Shown here in pieces: positions 55,402 to 64,000 of a stretch of DNA of 64,000 nt. The notes under the pieces are model-generated. The model worked only from the letters and a program-made list of their open reading frames with translations. It was not told where the DNA came from and made no database searches. The DNA comes from a virus: positions 1 to 64,000 of IMG/VR virus record IMGVR_UViG_3300035070_003918; one strand, written 5' to 3'. The position numbers and the translations under genes are program-made. The first letter of the stretch is position 1, and every line of letters starts with the position of its first letter.

Positions 55402-56708
55402 TGGGAGACATCGGCAAGGACCACGACGTGGTCACGATCACCCTCGCTGGCGAGACGGTGCGGATCGTCGAGAGCTACGAGGTGAGCCAGTCGATCATCG
55501 CGCAGCCCTGCGCGTTCTCGATTCGGCTGGGCACCGGCGACCAGGTCAAGGAGCTGATCAAGAAGTACCCTGCCGGCACACCCTTCACGCTCGCGATCGA
55601 CGGCACGCTCCAGATCACCGGCACCACGGACGGCTACATCACCGAGGGCAGCACCGGCGGCACCGAGTTCACGCTCCGAGGTCGAGACCGGCTCAAGTCG
55701 CTCCTGGACGCCTACGTCGAGGAGGAGCGTTCGTGGGCCGACGCGACCTACGCGGAGTTGACGGCAGACATCCTCGCCGAGACGACGGCAGGAGACTTCA
55801 CGGTCTACAACTCCGACGCGGCGAACCGAAAGGCCATCAGCCGCGCGCCGCTCACGGAGACGAAGCTCGAGCGCGTTGCCGCGCTGCTCGCGAACGGAGA
55901 GCTCGGCGACCTCCTGGCCGCGGATGCGTTCGGCGGCGCACAGGGGACCGGCGAGGACCAGCAGGCAGCGGAGGCGATCAACACCGCGGGCTTCACCACG
56001 CTTGCCGCCGCATCGTTCGCAGGCGGCGCCCTCCAGGGAGCGGTGTTGGCCATCGGCAAGCCGAAGGAGAACCAGAAGACGATCCAGGCGAAGCTCGGCG
56101 AGCGTTGGTACGGAGGGATCCTCAAGCCGCAACTCGACCGCACCGGGCTCATGCTGTGGTGCGCCGGGGACGGCAACTTCGTCCTCTCCACTCCAGCGAC
56201 GGATGCGAAGCCGGTGGCCCGTCTGTACCGCAAGCGAGGCGGCCTGACGAACGTCAAGCGGGCGTCGCTGAAGAACGAGACGACCGGGCGCTACGCTCGG
56301 TGCGTGGTTCACTTCCGTCAGGGCGGTGGGGCCACCACGAGGGGGCGCGGGTACGGCGTATTCAACGACGAGGAGATGATCGCTCTCGGCTTCACGCAGG
56401 CCATGACGATCAAGGACCCGAAGTGCAAGAACCTCGCGCAGGCAGACTTTCTGGCGCGCAAGAAGATCGCCGAGAGCCGCAGGGCGGGGTGGTCCTACGA
56501 GGTCACGATCGCCGGGCACACGATGGTCGGGCTCGACGGTCAGCGCATCGTCCTCTCGCCCAACCTCGTGATCGAGGTCGACGATGACGAGAACGGGATC
56601 CGCGAGGAGCTGTGGGTCGAGCAAGCGTCGCACGCGCGGCGCGGCGCGACCGAGACGACCCTGCGGCTCATGCGCAAGGCCGACGCGGTCTTCGGCGAGG
56701 AGATCTGA
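55401..56708 (+). CDS. Mu gpP-like baseplate hub protein
   Basis: 435 aa. DVVTITLAGETVRIVESYEVSQSI, FTLRGRDRLKSLLDAYVEE, YADLTADILAE-type sequence and VRLYRKRGGLTNVKRAS follow the late-control-D/gpP hub fold. It overlaps the previous gene by one base. Confidence 0.85.
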   Translation: MGDIGKDHDVVTITLAGETVRIVESYEVSQSIIAQPCAFSIRLGTGDQVKELIKKYPAGTPFTLAIDGTLQITGTTDGYITEGSTGGTEFTLRGRDRLKSLLDAYVEEERSWADATYAELTADILAETTAGDFTVYNSDAANRKAISRAPLTETKLERVAALLANGELGDLLAADAFGGAQGTGEDQQAAEAINTAGFTTLAAASFAGGALQGAVLAIGKPKENQKTIQAKLGERWYGGILKPQLDRTGLMLWCAGDGNFVLSTPATDAKPVARLYRKRGGLTNVKRASLKNETTGRYARCVVHFRQGGGATTRGRGYGVFNDEEMIALGFTQAMTIKDPKCKNLAQADFLARKKIAESRRAGWSYEVTIAGHTMVGLDGQRIVLSPNLVIEVDDDENGIREELWVEQASHARRGATETTLRLMRKADAVFGEEI

Positions 56709-57475
56709 TGCGCTGGGAGTACGTCAAGGCGGTCTTCTCCGAGTTCGTCGACGGGGTGCTCCTCGTCGGTGCCGAGCTGCTGAGCGCAGCCGAGAAGAGC
56801 GCAGCAAGCGGGCGTGGCTTCGAGCCGATCCAGCCGCTTGGACTGCGAGCTCGACCGCAGGACCCTGACGTCGACTCCGAGAACAACCCCACCACGGGCG
56901 CCGGGCTCTTGCTCGCGTGGGACGGAGACGAAGGTCACGCGATGCCGGTCGGCGATCCGCGGGCGCTCGAGCAGATGCCGCAGGGGCAGAAGGGATCGGC
57001 GTACCTCTACGCCTGCACCGCGGAGCGCAAGCCTTCGTACATCGGGATCGAGGGCGATGGGTCGCACCAGTACCTGGCGCAGTACCCAGACGGGTCGGCG
57101 TCTCACGTCATCACGCTCGAGGTGCACAGCGACGGCAACGAGAACATCCAGATCCGGCACGGCAACGGCCACTCGGTGATGCTCCTGCCGGGCGGCAAGG
57201 TGGTGCTCTCGAACCGGAACGGCGACGTGTTTCTCGAGGTCAACGACGACGAGATCATCCAGAGCGGGCCCATCAAGGCGAACGGCGGCATGCTCGTGGG
57301 CGACGTCCTCTCGGGCCAGCAGGTGGCCCTGGTGACCGACCTGGACGCGCTCAAGACGGCGATCATTGCCACCATCGCCGGCCTCGTCTCTACGGCCCCG
57401 GGGTCGGCGGTATCGTCCACCGTGCCGCTCATCGCGAGCACACCTGGGAGTTCGAAGCTCAAGGCTTCCCCGTGA
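56708..57475 (+). CDS. Mu gp45-like baseplate spike protein
   Basis: 255 aa. The OB-type N-terminal domain with QPLGLRARPQDPDVD, GEGLLLAWDGDEGHA and SAYLYACTAERKPSYIGI, then a triple-strand beta-helix stretch (GNGHSVMLLPGGKVVLSNRNGDVFLEV, EIIQSGPIKANGGM). It is the membrane-puncturing spike. Confidence 0.85.
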   Translation: MRWEYVKAVFSEFVDGVLLVGAELLSAAEKSAASGRGFEPIQPLGLRARPQDPDVDSENNPTTGAGLLLAWDGDEGHAMPVGDPRALEQMPQGQKGSAYLYACTAERKPSYIGIEGDGSHQYLAQYPDGSASHVITLEVHSDGNENIQIRHGNGHSVMLLPGGKVVLSNRNGDVFLEVNDDEIIQSGPIKANGGMLVGDVLSGQQVALVTDLDALKTAIIATIAGLVSTAPGSAVSSTVPLIASTPGSSKLKASP

Positions 57476-57798
57476 GCTGCGGCATCACGGTGCCGTCGAT
57501 GACGGTGGCGCCCCCCGGGCTTCCTGCCGCGTCCTTGCCCGCGGCACCTACCATCCCCGCTCCCCGGGTCCCTGCGGGGCTCCCTGGCGTAAGCCTGGCG
57601 CCCCCAGCGATGACGGTCGGGGCTCCGACCCTACCGACCCCGACGCTGCCCACGCTGCCCACGGTGCCGACGCCTCGAGCCCCTGGTGGGTTGAGTCTCG
57701 ATCTGGCGCCTCCGCCGCTGTCGGTTGCTGGCCCGGCGCTGCCGGCAGCATCGCTGCCCACCGCCCCGGCGGTACCCATCCCGCGCTGCTCGTTCTGA
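57472..57798 (+). CDS. Proline-rich repeat protein, 108 aa
   Basis: GTG overlapping the spike stop (GTGA). Almost entirely Pro/Leu/Ala/Val/Thr with three imperfect repeats of roughly 35 residues: MTVAPPGLPAASLPAAP, IPAPRVPAGLPGVSLAPPAM, and so on, ending PIPRCSF. It should form an extended polyproline rod. Perhaps a PAAR-like cap or a spike-sheath connector by position; function unknown. Confidence 0.6.
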   Translation: MSCGITVPSMTVAPPGLPAASLPAAPTIPAPRVPAGLPGVSLAPPAMTVGAPTLPTPTLPTLPTVPTPRAPGGLSLDLAPPPLSVAGPALPAASLPTAPAVPIPRCSF

Positions 57799-57805
57799 GG
57801 TCACC

Positions 57806-58255
57806 ATGCCGCTCGGCGACGTTCCCTTCGGGTCGGACCCGCTCGGTGTGGCGGCGGAGCCGTACTCGCCAGAGGACAAGCCGACGACCCCGCGGGCGCC
57901 ATTCTTCGACGGCACCACCAGGGACTTCACCCTCGACGACGACGGGCGTTACGTCGACATCCACCCGACCGATGCGGCGGTCCAGTTCGCGCTGTTCGTC
58001 GAGTACGGCAAGGCCGTATCGGCGCTCGACACCGGGCACACGCTCCGCTCGCTTCCGTCTCCCATCGCGCCGGCCGTCATCCTCGACATCACCGACCGGG
58101 TGAGGCGCGCGCTCAAGTCGCTGCTCGACCGACGACTGATCCGCTTGGTGCGTGTCGAGCACCACGCCCCCAATCGCCACACGCTCTTCGTCGCCGTGAC
58201 GTACGTCAACGTGCAGACGGCGCGCGAGCAAGTCCTCCTCGTTCCGACCACGTGA
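57806..58255 (+). CDS. Mu gp46-like baseplate wedge protein
   Basis: 149 aa. FTLDDDGRYVDIHPTDAAVQFALF, VSALDTGHTLRSLP, and VRRALKSLLDRRLIRLVRVEHH match gp46 (gpW/gp25-like) wedge proteins. Confidence 0.8.
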   Translation: MPLGDVPFGSDPLGVAAEPYSPEDKPTTPRAPFFDGTTRDFTLDDDGRYVDIHPTDAAVQFALFVEYGKAVSALDTGHTLRSLPSPIAPAVILDITDRVRRALKSLLDRRLIRLVRVEHHAPNRHTLFVAVTYVNVQTAREQVLLVPTT

Positions 58256-58266
58256 GGCCCTAGCCC

Positions 58267-59757
58267 ATGCCGATCGACAAGTTCGAGGGGAAGCTCGTCA
58301 CCAAGACGCGGGACCAGATCCGCGACGAGTACCTCCGCGACTACAAGCTCCGCCAGCCGCTCGCGGACACCGCGCCGGGCTCGCTGCCCCACCTGCTCGG
58401 AACCAACACGGCAGACTCGATGCTGCCGATGTACGCGAACGTCCCCACCCTAGGGGATGCCACGACGTTCCTCAACGCCAAGGGCTCGTTGCTGGACCTG
58501 TGGGGCTCCATCATGGGGCGCGCGCGCCGCCCGGACGTGGGCGCGATCGGGTACGTCACGGTCAAGACCTCCTCGGGCGGCTCCAACGTGGTTGCCGGCG
58601 ACGTCATCAAGGAGACGAAGCGCAACCTCCGCTTCCGCGTCCTCGTCACCTCCGCCGTGTCCGATGGCGAGCAGGTCGGCATCGTCGGCATCGACACCGG
58701 ACCGGCCACCAACCTCGAGCCCGACACCGAGATGACGTGGCTCAGCCCGCGCGCTGGGATGGCTTCCACCGCGACCGTCTTCGAGAACGCCGACGGCTCC
58801 GGCCTCACCGGTGGAGCTCTCGCCGAGAGCGACGAGCAGTACCAGGCGGCGCTGCTCGAGCTCTCGCGCAACCCGCCGGCCATGGGCAACGAGAGCCAGG
58901 TCATCGCGGAGGTGCTCAAGATCCAGGGCATCGCGATCCAGGCCGTGTTCGTGTTCCCCGGGGTGAAGGGGCCAGGGACCAAGTCGATCGCGTTCACCAT
59001 GCGACCGAGCACGCCCGGGGGTTCTCGCCTGCCGAACAGCGCCCAGCTCGGCTACGTCGAGTCGGTCCTCAAGAGCGTGTACCCGTTTGACGACGGCTTC
59101 GCGATGGTCACCCTCGCCGAGCAGGGTGTGGACGTTGTGCTGCGCGCGACCTTCAAGGAGGCCGCGGCGTCCTTCGTCGACCAGTCTCCCTGGCCCGAGT
59201 ACGTCGCCGCTCCGATCGCGGTGACGAACGCGGTGGCGATCACCGCCACCGCGTTCCGCGTGACCACGGCCTCCTCGATCTCCGCCCCGACCGTGGGCAA
59301 GACGATCGCGCTCTACAACAGCACCTCGGCCACGTTCGTGGCCAAGCGCATCCTCACGGTCACCGCCGCCGGCGCGAACACCTGGGACCTCACCTTCGAG
59401 ACCACGGTGCCGACCAGCGACACCTCGTTCATCCCCGCCAACGGCGCGATCGTGAGCCCGTGGGCGGCCTCGATGCAGGACCTCGTCCTCCCCGTCCTCG
59501 ACTACTTCGACGCGCAGGGGCCCGGCGAGATGTTCGCCTCCTTCGCGGACCCCGGCCGCCGTCAGCGACGCTTCCCCGAGCCGGGGCCGGAGTCGTGGCC
59601 GTCGAAGGTGGAGAACCGGATGCTCGACCCGCTCTTCTCGCTGGTGAGCGACGTCGCGATCGCAGCGCCCACGGTGCCCTACTCGACGACGGTCGGTACC
59701 GCTCCGGCGCTCGCCTACCTCCACCGGCTCACCGATCTCGCGGTCTACCCGCAGTGA
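58267..59757 (+). CDS. Mu gp47-like baseplate J protein
   Basis: 496 aa. TRDQIRDEYLRDYKLRQP, ATTFLNAKGSLLDLWGSIMG and GSNVVAGDVIKETKRNLRF, with GNESQVIAEVLKIQGIAI and the C-terminal KSVYPFDDGFAMVTLAEQGVD, follow the baseplate J family (gp47/gpJ). Confidence 0.88.
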   Translation: MPIDKFEGKLVTKTRDQIRDEYLRDYKLRQPLADTAPGSLPHLLGTNTADSMLPMYANVPTLGDATTFLNAKGSLLDLWGSIMGRARRPDVGAIGYVTVKTSSGGSNVVAGDVIKETKRNLRFRVLVTSAVSDGEQVGIVGIDTGPATNLEPDTEMTWLSPRAGMASTATVFENADGSGLTGGALAESDEQYQAALLELSRNPPAMGNESQVIAEVLKIQGIAIQAVFVFPGVKGPGTKSIAFTMRPSTPGGSRLPNSAQLGYVESVLKSVYPFDDGFAMVTLAEQGVDVVLRATFKEAAASFVDQSPWPEYVAAPIAVTNAVAITATAFRVTTASSISAPTVGKTIALYNSTSATFVAKRILTVTAAGANTWDLTFETTVPTSDTSFIPANGAIVSPWAASMQDLVLPVLDYFDAQGPGEMFASFADPGRRQRRFPEPGPESWPSKVENRMLDPLFSLVSDVAIAAPTVPYSTTVGTAPALAYLHRLTDLAVYPQ

Positions 59758-59769
59758 TGAGGCACATCG

Positions 59770-60294
59770 ATGGCTGCTGAGACCACGTACACCTTCGACC
59801 GCCTCGACGCCGACGGCGGCGCCATGCGTCCGTCGCTTGAGAACATCGGCGGCGCCGACCTCGTCGACGACGAGACCTTCGGCGCGATCACGCGGGACGG
59901 GTCCGAGCCGTACTCCGACCAGCTCAACCAGCGCGCGCGCCAGATCGTGGGCTGCGCCAAGATGATCCCCTCGGTCAGCATGACGGTCGACTGGGTCGTG
60001 GGCGTGCCCACCATCGTGGCGCTCAAGGCCCCAGGCACCGCGATCGTGGTCGGCGACTTCGCGGTCGCTGTCGCCGGCGGCGGCACGGGCGACTTCACGA
60101 TCACCTGGACGACGACCAAGCTCCCGCCGGTGTCGATCGACCCCACGGTGACGCCCAACGCCCTGTCGAACACCACGGCGGTCGCCACGCAGACCGTGGG
60201 CTCACCGTCCGCCACGCAGACCCGCATCCGAGTCCAGACGTACACCGGCGGCGCGCTCGCCAACGTGCGCTGCACCGTCCACGTCGACCTGTGA
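59770..60294 (+). CDS. Baseplate or tail-tip protein, 174 aa
   Basis: YTFDRLDADGGAMRPSLENIGG and a beta-sandwich-like C-terminal half (GDFTITWTTTKLPPVSID, TRIRVQTYTGGALANVR). Between baseplate J and the next tail gene; role unknown. Confidence 0.55.
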   Translation: MAAETTYTFDRLDADGGAMRPSLENIGGADLVDDETFGAITRDGSEPYSDQLNQRARQIVGCAKMIPSVSMTVDWVVGVPTIVALKAPGTAIVVGDFAVAVAGGGTGDFTITWTTTKLPPVSIDPTVTPNALSNTTAVATQTVGSPSATQTRIRVQTYTGGALANVRCTVHVDL

Positions 60295-61277
60295 AGCTCT
60301 CGCCCTTCACCCCGCTCGGGCTCCTGAGGCTCAGCGCGGCTACCCCCACGGCAGAGCGGTTCTACCGCTCGATCATCGCGGGGTACGGCGGACAGTTCTC
60401 CACCGACGAGGGATCGCTCATCGACGCGGACGCCTTCGCGCGAGCTCGCGCCATGGCTCGCTGCGCTCGTGACGTGCGGCGCGCCGCGCTCCAGGGGATT
60501 CCGTCTCAGGCCGGCGCGCTGCTCCCGCTGAAGGAGACGGAGAAGGGGATCATCCCCGACCCCACCGCCACGATGCAGGAGCGCCGCGCCGAGCTGGCCG
60601 CGCGCTCTCTGGTGTCGGCTGGCTCGACGGTCGCCAACATGGAGACCGCATTGGCGGCGCTTCTCGGCGCTGACTTCCTGGCGCTCCATACCGTGGCAGT
60701 GGCCGACACCGTCATCGTTTCGCAAGCGGACGCCGGCGACGTGAACTTCCAGCGCCCCGACGTGGCCCGCAAGATCATCACGGTGGACGAGCCCATGTCG
60801 CTGCCTGGCGGCGGTGCCCAGTGGTTCCCGTACACGGTGCTCTCGTCCAGCCAGGGCGCGTTCTCGGGGCAACCCGAGGCACTCATCCCCGGCGACATGG
60901 TCTGCCTCCAGCCGCACATGCTCGGGCGCGCCGAGGTGGTCGAGGTGCTCGACGTCGACGAGATCCCGGACGGCAGCGGGAACAACATCCCGCACTTCGA
61001 GTGCGAGTACACGCTGAGCCACGACGACGGCTCGATCGGCTTCACGCACCCGCTGCCGATGGACGCGCGCACCAAGCGCCACAGCCTCGTGGTGGTCGAC
61101 GCCGCGGTGGCCCTCGACCCCGAGACCCGCAGGCAGATCAACGAGCTGATGAGGCGCATGGTGCGTGACTGCTCGACCTGGGACGTCGTCGCCGACGACG
61201 GCGCAGGCAACACCGCGCAGTTCACGATCGGCGTCGACTCGATCGGCATCTCGCACGCTACGCCCGTCGCCTACTGA
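60291..61277 (+). CDS. Tail protein I / gp48-like, 328 aa
   Basis: GTG overlapping the previous stop. FYRSIIAGYGGQFSTDEGSLIDADAFARARAMARCA is similar to tail-fibre-attachment proteins (DUF2313/gp48), with a C-terminal beta domain (HSLVVVDAAVALDPETRRQ). Probably joins baseplate and fibres. Confidence 0.6.
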   Translation: MKLSPFTPLGLLRLSAATPTAERFYRSIIAGYGGQFSTDEGSLIDADAFARARAMARCARDVRRAALQGIPSQAGALLPLKETEKGIIPDPTATMQERRAELAARSLVSAGSTVANMETALAALLGADFLALHTVAVADTVIVSQADAGDVNFQRPDVARKIITVDEPMSLPGGGAQWFPYTVLSSSQGAFSGQPEALIPGDMVCLQPHMLGRAEVVEVLDVDEIPDGSGNNIPHFECEYTLSHDDGSIGFTHPLPMDARTKRHSLVVVDAAVALDPETRRQINELMRRMVRDCSTWDVVADDGAGNTAQFTIGVDSIGISHATPVAY

Positions 61278-61292
61278 CGGGACTGAGGACGC

Positions 61293-62231
61293 ATGGCTCA
61301 CTTCGTTCTGACGCGCGCATCGCTCGCGGCATGGGGGGCCACGCCCGCAGTGTTGGCCGCCGAGTTCTGGTCGCTCGACAACCAGGTCTACAAGGCGATC
61401 AACGGCGACGACGGCGGCACGTGGGCGCCCTCGAGCGCCATCACGATCGGCGGGTCTGGCATCAGCGTCACCGGGCCGGCGGAGTTCTCCGACATCCAGA
61501 CGGCCGAGTTCAACGGGCCGGCGAACTTCAACGACAACATGACGCTGGACTCGGCGGCGACCTTCTCGCTGTCGGGAGCGTCCACGATCGAGCTCGGCTC
61601 TGGCACCCGCATCAACGTCAACAGCGGCGCGTTCATCGACATCGAGAGCGGCGCTGATCTCGACGTGAAGAGCGGCGGGGAGATCGACATCGAGAACGGC
61701 GGATCGATCGTCGTCACCTCCGGCGGCGTCGTCACCGTGCAGAGCGGCGGAGCCATCTCGATCGAGGGCCTCAGCGGCATCGTCCTTGGGGCGTCGAGCA
61801 GCATCAGCGCCGCGAGCGGGTCGAAGGTCACGGGCACGCTCTCGCAGGAGTGCAGACTGACGAAGACGGGAGCGGCGGCGCGCACCATCGAGCGACTGCA
61901 CGACGCGACCGCGGACGCCGCGGCCTTCTTCGACTGCTCCTACGACATCGAGTTCTACTCGCACACGATCGCCACCGGCGTCTCGCACACGCTCCGCATC
62001 ACCGGCGGCTCCCAGAACCCGGTGAGCGGCGACACGATCCGGTTCCACATCGACAAGACCGGAGCGGGAACGATCGCCTTCGTCAACGAGGGCATGGGCT
62101 CGAGCATCGCGATCGTGGGTTCAGGCACGGGTCACGTCCGGCTGACCTTCGTGTTCCGCTCCACCCACTGGAGGCTGCTCGACGCATGGGGCTCAAGCGG
62201 CACGAGCATCACGCCCGGCGGCCACGCCTGA
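61293..62231 (+). CDS. Tail fibre with beta-helix repeats
   Basis: 312 aa. N-terminal attachment segment (FWSLDNQVYKAINGDDGGTW), then a run of short repeats of the form INVNSGAFIDIESGADLDV / KSGGEIDIENGG / SIVVTSGGVVTV typical of a right-handed beta-helix, and a beta-rich C-terminal head (DTIRFHIDKTGAGTIAFV). Candidate receptor-binding or needle protein. Confidence 0.65.
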   Translation: MAHFVLTRASLAAWGATPAVLAAEFWSLDNQVYKAINGDDGGTWAPSSAITIGGSGISVTGPAEFSDIQTAEFNGPANFNDNMTLDSAATFSLSGASTIELGSGTRINVNSGAFIDIESGADLDVKSGGEIDIENGGSIVVTSGGVVTVQSGGAISIEGLSGIVLGASSSISAASGSKVTGTLSQECRLTKTGAAARTIERLHDATADAAAFFDCSYDIEFYSHTIATGVSHTLRITGGSQNPVSGDTIRFHIDKTGAGTIAFVNEGMGSSIAIVGSGTGHVRLTFVFRSTHWRLLDAWGSSGTSITPGGHA

Positions 62232-62803
62232 TGTCCTACCGCGACGTCGTCCAGGTCGTCTCCGGCTTCGCGCCGACAGACGAGATCAAGAAGCTCATCA
62301 GCACAGCGATCACCGCGCAGACCTACGAGGGCTCCGCGCTCAACGGCACGCACGCCAGGGCGTTCTTCCAGACCGTCGGGATCAAGGCCATCCGGCGCCG
62401 TCTGACGGTCACCACTTCGGCTGCAGCGCTGGCCTACAACATCACCGACCCGATCGTGTTCAGCGGCACCCGCGGGGACGTGAAGGCGACCGCCGGTGTC
62501 ATGCTGACGAACACCAACGGCGGCGAGACGGTGCAGACGACCGACTGGCTCGAGGAAGTGCGGCAGGTCTACGTGCCGGCCCAGTTGCTCGCGACCGGTC
62601 AGTTCGAGTTCGGGGTCGGCGACGTGGTCTTCGGCGAGGGCCAGGTGGCCCGCATCTATGCCGGCGCCGCAGGTACCTACAAGATCCAGACGGTCGGCGG
62701 GGACCGTGACCTCGTAATGGCGGTGGGCGAGTCCGCCGACCTGGCCATCGTGGGCGTGCAGCGAAGCAACGCCACGTTCCCGCTCACCATCTACCTCGCG
62801 TGA
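62231..62803 (+). CDS. Tail-associated protein, 190 aa
   Basis: ATG overlapping the previous stop. The C-terminal half (YNITDPIVFSG, NTNGGETVQTTDW, VRQVYVPAQLLATGQFEFG) shows the same domain as the C-terminal half of the 46789-47940 protein. Probably a virion component. Confidence 0.55.
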   Translation: MSYRDVVQVVSGFAPTDEIKKLISTAITAQTYEGSALNGTHARAFFQTVGIKAIRRRLTVTTSAAALAYNITDPIVFSGTRGDVKATAGVMLTNTNGGETVQTTDWLEEVRQVYVPAQLLATGQFEFGVGDVVFGEGQVARIYAGAAGTYKIQTVGGDRDLVMAVGESADLAIVGVQRSNATFPLTIYLA

Positions 62804-62816
62804 GGGCTCACCCACT

Positions 62817-64000
62817 ATGACGAGCGCGACCCTTCAGATCCGGGTCAACGGCGGAGCTCCGACCACCGGCGGCGTGGTCGGCTCTCTGGCCGATTCGATC
62901 CAGATGACCGCCGCCGACAAGAGCGGTTGGGGAAACCCTGCCACGCGGTGGGAGATCTTCGACTACCCGCCGGCCTTCACCGTGCCGGCGGGATGGTCGA
63001 CGGATGCCGACGGCGTCTTCTACTACGAGGGGTCCGCGGACCCGCCAGCGTGGGTCGCTGACGAGTGGGGCGACTACGCTCTCCGGCTGACGGCTGTCGG
63101 TCGGTACGTCGACGAGACCACGCGCTTCCGCATCGTGTCGACGAGCCTCGGGCTGAAGGACACTGCGCACCGAGAGGACACCCAGTTCAGCTCCGCGAGG
63201 CCGGGAGGCGTCGACGCGCTCAAGGCGAACTGGCGCACCATCGAGACCTCCCTCGGGACGCTCGGCACGCCGGACTACCTCGCCACCCCCGACACCGTCG
63301 CTCTCCGCGACGCCGACGGCGACTGCGAGTTCCGCTACGTCTACGCCGACCAGATCCTCGCGCAGGCGACGGCGAACATCCTCCTGGGGTGTGACGCCGC
63401 CGGCTACATCACCTTCTGGGAGTCGGTCACCGAGATCGCGCGCCTCTACGACAACGCCGCGGTGCGCACGCTCGCCTTCCAGGGCGCCGTGCCTGCCGAG
63501 GTGGTGAGCGGCGGCAACCTGCTCCTGTCGTCCGCCAGCGCGGCGTACATCGGGCTCCAGGAGGGCGCCACGGAGGTCTTTCGGGTGTCCGACGCCGCGG
63601 GCGCGTCGACGCTCAATGGGCGCGGCTCGAGCACCGTGATCAGCGCGAACGCTGGCAACCTGGACCTCACGTGCGCGAGCGGTTCGGCCATCCGCTGCTT
63701 CGAGGGCGGCACGCAGGTGGCCGAGTTCGCCGACGTCTCGAACGTCGGAACGCTCACCCTGACGGGCTCGAGCGGAGGCCGGCTCACCTCTGCGGCGGAC
63801 ACCACGATCAACTGCGGCAGCACGTACAAGGTGCTGCTGGCAGAGGCCGGCACCACGGTCGTCGAGGTCTACGACGCCACCAACGTCTCGACGATCGCGG
63901 GCAAGGGGTCGGGCGGGACCAACGTCGTTGCCAGCGCTGGCTATCTTAGGCTCGGGGCATCCGACGCCGTGGTCATCGATGGGTCAGAGGTCGACATCCG
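62817..64000 (+). CDS. Tail fibre / tail spike, 3' end beyond the window
   Basis: At least 394 aa, open to the right edge. Starts TSATLQIRVNGGAPTTGGVVG, then a domain with WEIFDYPPAFTVPAGW typical of phage tail-fibre precursors, then a long beta-rich repeat region (GNLLLSSASAAYIGLQEGATEVF, GSSGGRLTSAADTTINCGS). Likely trimeric. Confidence 0.7.
   Translation, partial: MTSATLQIRVNGGAPTTGGVVGSLADSIQMTAADKSGWGNPATRWEIFDYPPAFTVPAGWSTDADGVFYYEGSADPPAWVADEWGDYALRLTAVGRYVDETTRFRIVSTSLGLKDTAHREDTQFSSARPGGVDALKANWRTIETSLGTLGTPDYLATPDTVALRDADGDCEFRYVYADQILAQATANILLGCDAAGYITFWESVTEIARLYDNAAVRTLAFQGAVPAEVVSGGNLLLSSASAAYIGLQEGATEVFRVSDAAGASTLNGRGSSTVISANAGNLDLTCASGSAIRCFEGGTQVAEFADVSNVGTLTLTGSSGGRLTSAADTTINCGSTYKVLLAEAGTTVVEVYDATNVSTIAGKGSGGTNVVASAGYLRLGASDAVVIDGSEVDI

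Noticed and set aside
39896-62803. Classification as a transposable Mu-type phage from the Mu-like portal and baseplate
   Set aside because: No MuA/MuB transposition genes appear in the window, and a lambda-like recombination/replication set plus ATPase terminase is present; the Mu resemblance is limited to virion genes.

Overview
The window is one continuous stretch of a tailed bacteriophage or prophage genome. It is GC-rich, densely packed, and most genes are coupled by ATGA, GTGA or TTGA stop/start overlaps. It encodes a myovirus: contractile sheath, tube, tape measure and a Mu-like baseplate, with a Mu gp29-like (DUF935) portal but an ordinary ATPase-type large terminase. No transposase, integrase, lysis gene or tRNA is visible. 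A prophage-borne lipoprotein with a Gly-rich linker and a cysteine-rich C-terminal domain resembles lipoproteins common in Myxococcota, so a myxobacterial host is a reasonable but unproven guess.

Layout. (1) About 18.2-20.8 kb is an immunity region. A leftward repressor operon (HTH repressor, lipoprotein, membrane protein) lies beside a rightward Cro-like gene, with a rightward ImmA/IrrE-like gene that has lost its HExxH motif. The outward promoters on both sides carry the same tandem TAGCGC repeat between -35 and -10. (2) From 18.2 kb down to 1 is a leftward early operon: small zinc-ribbon proteins, DUF4942, YqaJ exonuclease, RecT, a DnaQ-like exonuclease, an HD hydrolase, a Gp37/Gp68 (DUF5131) protein, a PD-(D/E)XK protein and a SNF2 helicase. 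(3) The helicase is followed without a break by a type IV-B-like CRISPR-Cas effector module (csf1, cas11, csf2, csf3), two small genes and a cysH-like gene. No CRISPR array, cas6 or dinG is visible. (4) From 20.6 to 39.5 kb is a rightward early operon: regulators, many tiny proteins, an adenine methyltransferase, a RuvC-like resolvase, a helicase, a lambda O-like initiator gene containing iteron-like palindromic repeats (candidate origin), a DnaC-like loader, dUTPase, a sigma-region-4-like protein and the large terminase. (5) From 39.9 kb to the end are late genes: portal, protease/scaffold, capsid, connectors, sheath, tube, a tail chaperone with a CCCTTTC -1 frameshift signal, tape measure, baseplate, and tail fibre genes running off the right edge.

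The main item of interest is the type IV-B-like CRISPR-Cas module with its cysH-like partner. It sits inside the phage early operon next to recombination and helicase genes, so it should be expressed as an early phage function. This could mean the phage uses the effector for inter-element competition or host takeover, with guide RNA supplied in trans or from a non-CRISPR source.
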